The notes beneath the pieces are model-generated. The model was not told the DNA's origin. It saw only the letters and a program-made list of their open reading frames with translations, and ran no database searches. A program made the position numbers and the translations under genes. A DNA stretch of 41,462 nucleotides. Origin: JACQFZ01 sp045810625. Lineage in GTDB: Bacteria > Pseudomonadota > Gammaproteobacteria > Acidiferrobacterales > Sulfurifustaceae. Below, in pieces: positions 8,282-15,915 of this stretch (within the stretch, counting starts at the first letter, position 1; each line of letters begins with the position of its first letter). The stretch spans positions 1-41,462 of the forward strand of contig JBJMVQ010000004.1 in the NCBI GenBank assembly GCA_045810625.1, in the 5' to 3' direction.

Positions 8282-9778
8282 TCACGGCGGGCTTTTCAGC
8301 TTCGTGTACTCGCCGTGGTCGGCGAAGAAGATTCCCTTGTGCGTCGACACGTGCACGCCCGCCCCGGTCGTCTTCGTGCCGACGTACCAGCGGTGCTCAA
8401 AGCTTCCCACCAGCGTCGTCCCGAGCGGTTTCTGCGGTCCCGTCGGCGCCGGCGTCATGTCTTTTGGCGGAGCGCCTCCCGAGACCGACCCTTCGTAGTG
8501 ATCGTCGAACACGGCATTGCCGCCGGTGATGGTCGCGCCCTTTTTGCGCGCTTTGAGCGCGTCCTTCCAGTGCGAGGAGACGCCCTTCTCCACGTCACCG
8601 ACCGTGAAATCCTCGTTGACGTCGAGATAGGGGAGCGGCGCGCCGAAGTTGTCGAATATCCGCAGCGAGAACGTCGTGAGATAGCCGTGCTTGCCCGAAG
8701 CGGTGTTCACCGCGCGCAGCAGGTCGAGCGTCTGCGGCGCGTTCGTTTCCATCTTGAGCGTCGTCGCGCTCTTTTTTCCGCCGCCCGCCGGCGTGAAGTC
8801 GATCTTCACTTCGACATCGCCCTTGCTCTTACTCGCACCGATCGCGCGAAACTTGATCGTCGTCAAATCGGTACCGCTCAGCTTCGCTGACGCTCCGCCG
8901 CCGCTCACCAAGCCGATCTTGTCGGCACCTTTGGTGACGTTGCAGTCGAACTTTCCTTTACCGGCGCTGCTGACGTCGGCCTCGACTTCCGACGGATAGA
9001 GCGCGGCGAGCGTCGGTGTTGCCCCGTTGAACCACCAAATGCCGCCGGGAATGCGACTCGCGAATATTTTTTCTTCGCCGCCGGCGTCCATTTTGAGCGT
9101 CGCGACCGACTTCTCGCCCTTGGTCGGCTCGGCCGCCTTCGGCAGCGGCTTCGCGCGCCGGTTCTTCTCGGCTTGGAGCACTTTGAGATTTTTTTCGGCA
9201 CGCTTGCGCTCGGCCGAGCCCTTCTTCGTCGTCTTGACCTGCTGCTCGAGCCGCGCGATCTGATCCGGCAATTCGCTTTCGTTCAAGTCGCGCGCCCACG
9301 ATTCGGTCACTTCGATCTTGGTCGGATCGCCGTCGACGACGCGCTGCACCGCCGGCGCCGGAGCGCCGCGCGTGTGTTGCACCGTGTGCGCCAGCTCGTG
9401 CGCGATCAGCCGGCGTCCACTGTGAGACTCGGGCGCATATTGGCCGGCGCCGAAGACCAGGTGATTGCCGTAGGTGTACGCTTTCGCGTCCAACGCGCGC
9501 GCCGAAACGGCGGCGTCGCCGTCCGCGTGCACGCGCACGTCGCTGAAATCGGCGCCGAAGCGCGACTCCATGTGCGAGCGCACGTCGGGCGCGAGCGTCT
9601 GACCGCGGCCGTCGAGACTGTTGATATACGACTCGGTCCGCCCCGGCGCGGACGCAGGTTCCTGTAGCACGCGCCGGATCTCTGCGTCGACGGGCGCGCG
9701 GCGCACGACGTGCGGTAGCGAACGCGGCATGCGCCGCAGCAGCTGCGCCCCGCGCCGTGCCGGCACTCGCAGCTTCAT
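8282..9778 (-). CDS. DUF4157 protein with beta-rich C-terminal region
   Basis: The start is the ATG at 9778 (MKLRVPARRGAQLLRR), which overlaps the TGA of the gene before it as ATGA, giving 498 residues. DUF4157 spans about residues 48-135 with HELAHTVQ from 127, and is very close to the domain of the 6830-8137 protein (RTESYINSLDGRGQTL versus RAESYIASLPGRGQAL), so the two look like tandem duplicates. A charged helical segment (about 170-220) follows. The rest is Gly/Lys/Thr-rich predicted beta, including GGIWWFNGATPT and ADVSSAGKGKFDCNVTKG, which reads like Ig-type domains, and ends HKGIFFADHGEYTKL. No catalytic site beyond the DUF4157 HExxH is visible. Payload or adaptor of the eCIS is an inference from position and domain. 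Confidence 0.75.
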   Translation of the reverse strand: MKLRVPARRGAQLLRRMPRSLPHVVRRAPVDAEIRRVLQEPASAPGRTESYINSLDGRGQTLAPDVRSHMESRFGADFSDVRVHADGDAAVSARALDAKAYTYGNHLVFGAGQYAPESHSGRRLIAHELAHTVQHTRGAPAPAVQRVVDGDPTKIEVTESWARDLNESELPDQIARLEQQVKTTKKGSAERKRAEKNLKVLQAEKNRRAKPLPKAAEPTKGEKSVATLKMDAGGEEKIFASRIPGGIWWFNGATPTLAALYPSEVEADVSSAGKGKFDCNVTKGADKIGLVSGGGASAKLSGTDLTTIKFRAIGASKSKGDVEVKIDFTPAGGGKKSATTLKMETNAPQTLDLLRAVNTASGKHGYLTTFSLRIFDNFGAPLPYLDVNEDFTVGDVEKGVSSHWKDALKARKKGATITGGNAVFDDHYEGSVSGGAPPKDMTPAPTGPQKPLGTTLVGSFEHRWYVGTKTTGAGVHVSTHKGIFFADHGEYTKLKSPP

Positions 9779-10377
9779 CCGTTTTCTCCCGAAGGCTGCG
9801 GTCGCACCGCGGCGGTCGCATCCGCGCCCGTGTGCAGCACGCCGCGCACCGCGGCGTAAAGACCGATCACGATGATGGCGAGCCAGAGATACATCCATGG
9901 ACCGGGATGCGTCCACCAGAATGCGGCGACGCAACCGGTCAGCATCAGCAGACTGTTGCCGAAGAACGCCCCGCGCCCGCGGCCATAAGCGATGCTGTGG
10001 ATCAGCACGAGCCAGACGGCGAGCGCAATCTTGGCTGCAAGCTCCCAGCCCTCCGACGTGAGGAAAAACAGTCCGACGACCGCGGGCCACGTGAGAAGAA
10101 CAAAGGTAAAAATATCCCCGACCGGCCGCAGCTCGATGCCTTCGGCCCAGGCGACGTCGTCGAGCACCCGCTCAATCGCCACGACACGCCAGCCCGCGGG
10201 CAACGCCAATTCCGCGGACGGCGCGGAACGGGCGCGCACTTGCACGTACCAGCGGCGCTCGCCATGCACGGCCGCGCGCGGATCCATCCCGCCCGCGCGC
10301 ACGGCTTTGTCGATCTGGTCGCTGCTGAGCGGCGCCGCCTGCTCGGTCGGTTCCAGTCGAAACAAATAATCCGACAT
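9775..10377 (-). CDS. Four-helix membrane protein of unknown function
   Basis: This 200-residue protein begins at the ATG at 10377 (MSDYLFRLEP), chosen because GGAGAG lies 6 bases before it; the frame is open further upstream but through repeat DNA. An N-terminal cytoplasmic-looking domain (1-85, with a GRRWYVQVRAR-like strand region) precedes four hydrophobic helices at about 88-106, 111-130, 138-155 and 161-180. I do not recognise a family. It sits directly downstream of the giant nuclease-type gene and is coupled by ATGA to the next DUF4157 gene, so it belongs to the payload section. A membrane anchor, an export helper or a protective partner of the neighbouring effectors are possible; none is shown by the sequence. 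Confidence 0.7.
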   Translation of the reverse strand: MSDYLFRLEPTEQAAPLSSDQIDKAVRAGGMDPRAAVHGERRWYVQVRARSAPSAELALPAGWRVVAIERVLDDVAWAEGIELRPVGDIFTFVLLTWPAVVGLFFLTSEGWELAAKIALAVWLVLIHSIAYGRGRGAFFGNSLLMLTGCVAAFWWTHPGPWMYLWLAIIVIGLYAAVRGVLHTGADATAAVRPQPSGENG

Positions 10378-10414
10378 CAATTTCTCTCCGGGAAAATTTT
10401 TAAACGCTCGTTTC

Positions 10415-10495
10415 ACCGCGAAGGACGCAGAGGACGCAAAGGAAAACGAGGGCAAAAAAAGAAAAAACCTTCGCGTCCTTTGCGTCCTTGGCGGT
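10415..10495. repeat. Long imperfect inverted repeat built of GGACGC units
   Basis: The left arm ACCGCGAAGGACGCAGAGG... (10415-10442) and the reverse complement of the right arm (10468-10495) match over 28 positions with about three differences; an A-rich loop lies between. It follows the stop of the giant DUF4157 gene, so its minus-strand RNA could fold into a long hairpin with a U-rich loop. It may be a dispersed repeat or a stabilising or terminating hairpin within the operon. Confidence 0.7.
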
Positions 10496-10514
10496 TCTAT
10501 TCACGGTCGATCCC

Positions 10515-13500
10515 CTACGTGATGCGATAGATGCGCACATGGAATCCGGACGTGCGCAACACCGCCTGCCACTGCGATTCGCTCAAGCCGGCCGCGCGCT
10601 TCACCTGCTCGCCGGTGCGGAACGGACGGCCGGCGACGATCGCCGCCGCCTTCGTCGCATCGATGCCGTCGAGGTTCTGCAGATCGGTCGCGCTCATCTC
10701 GTTGATGTACACGCGCTGCTTCGGCTGTGGCGTGAGCTGGTAATCCTCCTCGCGGCTGTCCTCGATGCTGTTGTCCACAGTGTGCTGCGCCACCGCGGCG
10801 CGCTCCTCGCCGCTCACCAGCACTTCCTTCGAATCGCATTGTAGCGTCGTCGGCACGTACTGCTCCGCGCGGATGATGCTTGCGATGACCTGGTCGTCGG
10901 GGTTCGGGCTCGCCTGCAGCGCCGGTATGCGGGCCGCCAGCGGATGCGAGCGCGTGTAGCTCGCCGTGACGGTGAAATTCACGCGCTTGCCCGCCTGCAC
11001 CGCGTTCTTCACCGGCGTCTCGAAGCGATGCAGCATGGAATCGGCGGCGCGGTTGTTGGCCCGCTGCGTGAGCGGCGTCAGGTTGGTCCAGGTCGTGCCC
11101 GGTCCGCCGAGATTGTCGTTCAGCAGGTGACCGCGAACATAATAAGAACCGCCGCCGTCCTGGCGCCGGCGCAGTGCGTCCCAGTGGCCGCCGTCGACAC
11201 CCGGACCGCTGCCGTCCGGATGATCGTTGGTCAGCCGAGCGACGCGCACCGAGCTACCGAAACCGTTTGCGAGCGGACCGTACACCGGCTCCGACGACGC
11301 GCCGCTGCCCCGTGGAATGAAGCGCGCCGTCGCCGCGGCCAAACGTTCGAGCAGCTGATCGATCTCCGCCGCCGGATCGGCGCCGCCCGTGCCGCCGGCG
11401 CCGCTTCCGGTTCCGCCACCGCCTGCCGCCGACGTCGTACCGGCGGCCGGCGTCGTGTTTGCGCGCGCCACCGCCTGGTCGAGCTCGCCCGCGATCTGCA
11501 GCGCCTCGGCTTTCGCCGCCTGCTTCGCCGGCGGCACGTCCACGCCGTTGATGAAGTCGCGGTAATTTTGCGGATCGCTTTGAATCATCAGCCGCGCGCT
11601 GCTGCCGCTGCCTTCGAAGTACAGCGTGTGCGCTTCGCCCTCTTCGCTCGTGAACGGCTTGCGCGCCGCCCACCAGTTACGGATCGCGGCGACGCCGCGG
11701 CGCAACATATTAAGAAGCGCCTGACCGCCGGCGATGGCGCGGTCGATGAGCCAATCGATGGCACGATCGACCATCGCGCGCACGCCTTCGACCATCTCCT
11801 GGATCCGCTCGCCGAAGTCGCGCAGGCCGATCTGATTGGCGAGGAAGCCGATCGCGACCGGAATGCCGCTCCCGAGCGCGGTTTCGAGAAATCCGGCGGC
11901 GATATCGATCGCGCCGTGGGCGATGCCGTTGATGCCGTCGAGCACACGGTCGACGATCATGAGCATCTCGCGCAGATACTCCACGGCGGACTGGATGGCG
12001 CGGTAGAGCGCGATGAGAGAATTCACCACCGCCATCACGCCGCTCGGATCGAGCATGGTCAGCAGCCGCGCGCTCACGCGCTCGACGACCGTGCGCGTGA
12101 CCCAGCCGACAACCGCATCGAGCACGCGGTTCCACAGGCCGCTCAGCTGCTCCTGCACCTCACGCCACAACCCGGCCGGGCCTTCCTCTATTAATATGGC
12201 GACGAACCGCCACACGCCGGTCGCGATGGTGAGCGCCTGGCGCAGGCGCTGCACGATCACCGGATCGACGCGGCGCGCGAGACGCTCGAACACCCGGTCG
12301 ACCGTGATGTCGAGCACCTGCAGCACGAACCGCAGAATCGAGCCGAGGCTGAAATCCTCCGGCGGTTGAAGACCGGCGCGCGTGAGATGCCCGAACAACC
12401 AGCCGGTCACGCCATTTAATAAGTGCGTGCCGATGTTGCCGAAGAAGCGGATGAAGCCTTCCTTCACGGCAGACAGCAGGTTCAGCAGGAAGCCGACCGG
12501 ATCGCTCAGAATGTCGCCGATCGCCGCCGCGGCCTTCGCCAGAATGCCGACCACGAGCTGCGGCGGGATGCCGAGCACTTCGAGCATCGAGCTGAAGAAC
12601 GTCCACGCGGCGCGCGCGATGTTGCCGTCGACGAACACCTGCCGCAGGATGCGCAGCGCCGTCGCCTCAACGCGGTTCCAGATGTCGGGCAGCTGCAACA
12701 GCGTGCTGAACACCGGGATGCGCGCGAGGATCTGGTTTACCAGGAAGTCGCGGATCGGGTTGCGGATGCACTCGGGAATGAGATTCCATACGGCGTTCAG
12801 CACGAGCGACGGCAACTGCAGCAGATCGCCGACGACGCTGATGACGTTGCGCACGATGGTGATCAGCTTCTGCACGAACGGCGACAGATAATCGAACGCC
12901 TGCAGCACCCAATCGAAGAGCCCCGCGACCTTCTCGTGCGCCCAGCTGCCGAGGCTCGTCGCGGCGTCGCCGAGCCAGCCGAGCAGTGTCGCGAGCGGCC
13001 GGAGAAAGCTGCTGCCGCGCAGGCGGCCGAGAAGACCGCTCAGGCCGCCGCTCACCGTGTCGATTTTTTCGAGCACCCAGCCGCGCGCGCTGACGATCAC
13101 CTCGCGCACGCTCGCGATCACCTGCTGCACGGTCGGCAGCGCGGCGGCGAGCGCCTGCCGGTTTTCGGCGACGTCATCGCCGCCGTTCATTTCTTCGCTG
13201 GCCTGATTGATGTTTTGGCTGAGCTGCTGGAACTGCTGACCGAGGTTGCGTATGAACGGCGGCGGGATCAGTTCGCGAATTTTTGCCGCGGCGTCCGCGA
13301 CCGGTTCCCACACCGGGCGCGTCTGCTCTTTCACCCAGTCCCACGCCTCGGTCGCCTTGCGCGTGATCCAGCCGACGATCCCTCCTTCGCTGTCGCCGTC
13401 GGTTTGCTCGTCTTCCGGCCCGAAGAGCTGCTCCTTGACCCAGCTCCACGCCGCGCCGAGCGCGTCGCGTATCGGCTGCGTCCAGTCCCAGATGTCGTGG

Positions 13501-15437
13501 CCGAGCTGTGTGAGGCTGTCCCAGAGATCGCCCGCGAAATTCTGCAGCCACTCGAGCGCCGGCGCGCCGTAGCCGTTCCAAAGATTGGTGAAGAAATCGC
13601 CGACCGGCTGCAGAAAGTCGGTGAGCTTGTCCCAGGCGTTGCCGGCGACTTCGGTCACGAAATTTTTCAGATCGGTGATCGCCTGAAACAGCGGGCCGCA
13701 ATCGCCCGAGCGCAGCGCCGTTACGATCGGCTCGGCACGCGCGATCAAACCTTGAAACAGGCTGCTCAGCTCATCGAGCGCACGCCCCGGATTCAGCCGG
13801 TTGATCGTGCCGACGAGACCGTCGAACACCGACGCGAACTGATCGCGCAGCCAGTTGATCGGCCCGCGGCGCAGGATCGGTTCGAGCGTCGGGGCGTAGC
13901 GGCGCACCAGTCCCAGCGCTTGGCGCGCGACCCAGCCCGGCTCCTGCTCTTCGTCGCCTTCGCCGCGCTGCACCGTCGCCTGCTTGGCCGCGCCCTGCTG
14001 CACCACGTGCGTCAGCTCGTGCGCCATGAGGCGCGGATTGTCCGCGCTCTCGTTCGGCCCGATCCAGATGTGCCGGCCGTACGTGAACGCGCGCGCATTG
14101 AGCGCGGCCGCGTCGGCGCGATCGGAGGCCGAGTCGTGCACGCGCACGTCGGAGAAGTCGTACTGCAAGTGCGGCTCGATGTACGCGCGGACGTGGTCCG
14201 GCAGCGGACGGCCGCCGCTCGGGGAACGCAGCCGCGCGGTCAGATCGGCGTCCTCGATTTGTCCACCCGCGCGCCCGATCGCGCGCCGCCGCAGCGCGGC
14301 CGAGCTCGGGCGCTCCTCGTCGTCGCGCGCATCCGAAGTCGTCGCACGCGCCGCGTATCGCTGTACCGACGACTCCGGCTCGTGCATCTCCTCCGCGTCG
14401 GCGAATCGCTGCAGCGCGCTGTCATCCTCGTCGTGCATGTCACGACGGACGGAAACGTTTGGCGATTGCGATGCGGACGGCCGTGGGACCGCGGCGCGCA
14501 TCACATGGTCGGCCATCGCATCCGCTTCACGCTCGAACTCGTCGTCGGCCGGACCGACGGCGATCTTCATTTGCACGCGCGGCGGCGTCGCTCGCTGCAC
14601 CGCGTCGTCGTCGCCCGCAGTGCCGTCGAACGTCGGCGCTTCCATTTCGCGCTGAACGTGCTCTTCCTCTTCCTGCTCGAGCGGCGCGCGTTGCAGCTCC
14701 TCGTTGCACTCCGCGCACGCTCGTTGGATGGAAGACGGGACCGACGCAGCGTGGCTCGACGGTGCGTGGGCGACGGCGGAAACGCCCAACGGCGATACAG
14801 CGTCCGCGCCGTTCGGTGCACGCACTTCCTCCGTCGCGCTCGTGATCTCGTCGGCGCTCGCGCGTTGAACGTGCTCCTCGTCCTCACGCTCGAGCGGAGC
14901 ACGTTGCAGCTCTTCGTTGCAGTCCGCGCACGCGCGCTGAGCCGCGGTCGTCTCATCGAACGCTGCGTCGCCTTCGAGCCGTTGGACGGCGGGTTTTTCT
15001 TCTTCCTCTTCTTTCGCCGGCAGCGACTCGCGCTGCACCGCGCGCGTCTCGGCCGAACCATCGTCCATCCCGCCGCAAGACCGCATGACCTGATCGGCCA
15101 TCGCGTCGGCTTCGCGCTCGAACTCGTCGTCGGCCGCCCCAACCTCGATGGCACGCTGCAACGCCGCCGCGAGCGGTGCGCGCTGCAGCTCTTCGGTCTC
15201 CGCCGAGCAGTCGGCACACATGCGCTGGATCGAGGAAAACGTCGGGCCGTGGTCGGTACCGAGGCTATCGGACGAGCGGCGCGCGCCGGCGATCGGCGCG
15301 ACGACCGCGCGCGGTGAGACGATGGCGCGTATCGCGCCGTGTTCCGCGGATTTTGCCGACCAAACGGCGTTCGGGCGCAACGCGGCGCGGCGCGGCGTAG
15401 CGCTCGTGCGAACCTGTTTCTCCGCGACGCTGCCCAT
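10515..15437 (-). CDS. Giant DUF4157 protein with C-terminal DNA/RNA endonuclease and helix-hairpin-helix
   Basis: The 1640-residue protein has four parts. (1) A leader of about 400 residues with QRMCADC (72), QRACADC (168) and QRACAEC (239), each followed by ELQRAPL, and two copies of ADDEFEREADAMAD (about 102 and 297). (2) DUF4157 at about 403-480 with MAHELTHVVQQ. (3) A helical, Trp-rich region from about 490 to 1300 (repeats like AWDWVKEQ and LWNGYGAPALEWLQ). (4) After a Gly/Ala-rich linker, a non-specific endonuclease domain with RGHLLNDNLGGPG (from 1435; His1437 the likely base) and WTNLTPL, then a helix-hairpin-helix (about 1578-1635, INEMSATDLQNLDGIDATKA). GAGG precedes the ATG. The layout suits a nuclease payload for the eCIS: leader, carrier domain and DNA-acting toxin. 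No adjacent immunity gene is recognisable. Confidence 0.85.
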   Translation of the reverse strand: MGSVAEKQVRTSATPRRAALRPNAVWSAKSAEHGAIRAIVSPRAVVAPIAGARRSSDSLGTDHGPTFSSIQRMCADCSAETEELQRAPLAAALQRAIEVGAADDEFEREADAMADQVMRSCGGMDDGSAETRAVQRESLPAKEEEEEKPAVQRLEGDAAFDETTAAQRACADCNEELQRAPLEREDEEHVQRASADEITSATEEVRAPNGADAVSPLGVSAVAHAPSSHAASVPSSIQRACAECNEELQRAPLEQEEEEHVQREMEAPTFDGTAGDDDAVQRATPPRVQMKIAVGPADDEFEREADAMADHVMRAAVPRPSASQSPNVSVRRDMHDEDDSALQRFADAEEMHEPESSVQRYAARATTSDARDDEERPSSAALRRRAIGRAGGQIEDADLTARLRSPSGGRPLPDHVRAYIEPHLQYDFSDVRVHDSASDRADAAALNARAFTYGRHIWIGPNESADNPRLMAHELTHVVQQGAAKQATVQRGEGDEEQEPGWVARQALGLVRRYAPTLEPILRRGPINWLRDQFASVFDGLVGTINRLNPGRALDELSSLFQGLIARAEPIVTALRSGDCGPLFQAITDLKNFVTEVAGNAWDKLTDFLQPVGDFFTNLWNGYGAPALEWLQNFAGDLWDSLTQLGHDIWDWTQPIRDALGAAWSWVKEQLFGPEDEQTDGDSEGGIVGWITRKATEAWDWVKEQTRPVWEPVADAAAKIRELIPPPFIRNLGQQFQQLSQNINQASEEMNGGDDVAENRQALAAALPTVQQVIASVREVIVSARGWVLEKIDTVSGGLSGLLGRLRGSSFLRPLATLLGWLGDAATSLGSWAHEKVAGLFDWVLQAFDYLSPFVQKLITIVRNVISVVGDLLQLPSLVLNAVWNLIPECIRNPIRDFLVNQILARIPVFSTLLQLPDIWNRVEATALRILRQVFVDGNIARAAWTFFSSMLEVLGIPPQLVVGILAKAAAAIGDILSDPVGFLLNLLSAVKEGFIRFFGNIGTHLLNGVTGWLFGHLTRAGLQPPEDFSLGSILRFVLQVLDITVDRVFERLARRVDPVIVQRLRQALTIATGVWRFVAILIEEGPAGLWREVQEQLSGLWNRVLDAVVGWVTRTVVERVSARLLTMLDPSGVMAVVNSLIALYRAIQSAVEYLREMLMIVDRVLDGINGIAHGAIDIAAGFLETALGSGIPVAIGFLANQIGLRDFGERIQEMVEGVRAMVDRAIDWLIDRAIAGGQALLNMLRRGVAAIRNWWAARKPFTSEEGEAHTLYFEGSGSSARLMIQSDPQNYRDFINGVDVPPAKQAAKAEALQIAGELDQAVARANTTPAAGTTSAAGGGGTGSGAGGTGGADPAAEIDQLLERLAAATARFIPRGSGASSEPVYGPLANGFGSSVRVARLTNDHPDGSGPGVDGGHWDALRRRQDGGGSYYVRGHLLNDNLGGPGTTWTNLTPLTQRANNRAADSMLHRFETPVKNAVQAGKRVNFTVTASYTRSHPLAARIPALQASPNPDDQVIASIIRAEQYVPTTLQCDSKEVLVSGEERAAVAQHTVDNSIEDSREEDYQLTPQPKQRVYINEMSATDLQNLDGIDATKAAAIVAGRPFRTGEQVKRAAGLSESQWQAVLRTSGFHVRIYRIT

Positions 15438-15497
15438 GCGGCCTCAGTCGCTACGAACCCAGGTAGCGCCGTTGATGAGTGATGAAGCGGCCATCGG

Positions 15498-15915
15498 TTA
15501 CTTCTTTTTTTCTTCCTTCTTCGGAACCGGCAACGGCTTGACGCCGAAATCCGATACGTATTTGTTGATTTAGCGATCGCGCCGTCGCGGCCGGAGTACG
15601 CCACGTCGCCCTTGACCGCTCGGCTCGCAGCGATGTCCATCGTGTCGACATTGCGCTTGCCGTCCTTGACCGGCCCCCAGCTTGCCGCGCAGCACGCTTA
15701 GCTGCGTCACGGCTTTCTTGCCCTGCGTGAGCGGCGTCGCGTCGAGCCACAGCGTGTCGCCGCCGCCTTCCGTGCCGAGGAACTCAAAGCTGGACTTTTC
15801 CGCGGCTATCGCGTGACGGCGCGCGCGGCCATCCGCGAACAGAAATTTCCCACCAGGCGCGGCTTCGGCGGTCGCGCTCGCTCTCACGCTGGCCTGGTTG
15901 CCGTGCGGTGCGCAT
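15498..15915 (-). pseudogene. Frameshifted small gene of unknown function
   Basis: A protein-like reading is spread over three frames. It begins around GNQASVRASATAEAAPGGKFLF and continues FEFLGTEGGGDTLWLDATPLTQG to LSVLRGKLG. It resumes in another frame as PVKDGKRNVDTMDIAASRAV up to SGRDGAIA, and in a third as INKYVSDFGVKPLPVPKKEE with a TAA at 15498. The first shift lies in a run of five G (near 15677) and needs one base removed; the second (near 15570) needs one base added. An ATG at 15915 directly abuts the stop of the previous gene but is in yet another frame. Family unknown. Either a decaying gene or assembly errors, since the reading across the joins is smooth. Confidence 0.6.

Noticed and set aside
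10415..10495. CRISPR array from repeated GGACGC units
   Set aside because: Units are too short and arranged as two inverted arms, with no regular spacers and no cas genes.
12423..15317. 964-codon plus-strand open frame
   Set aside because: It lies wholly antisense to the giant DUF4157 gene, is Arg/Ala/His-rich without domains, and results from high GC content.
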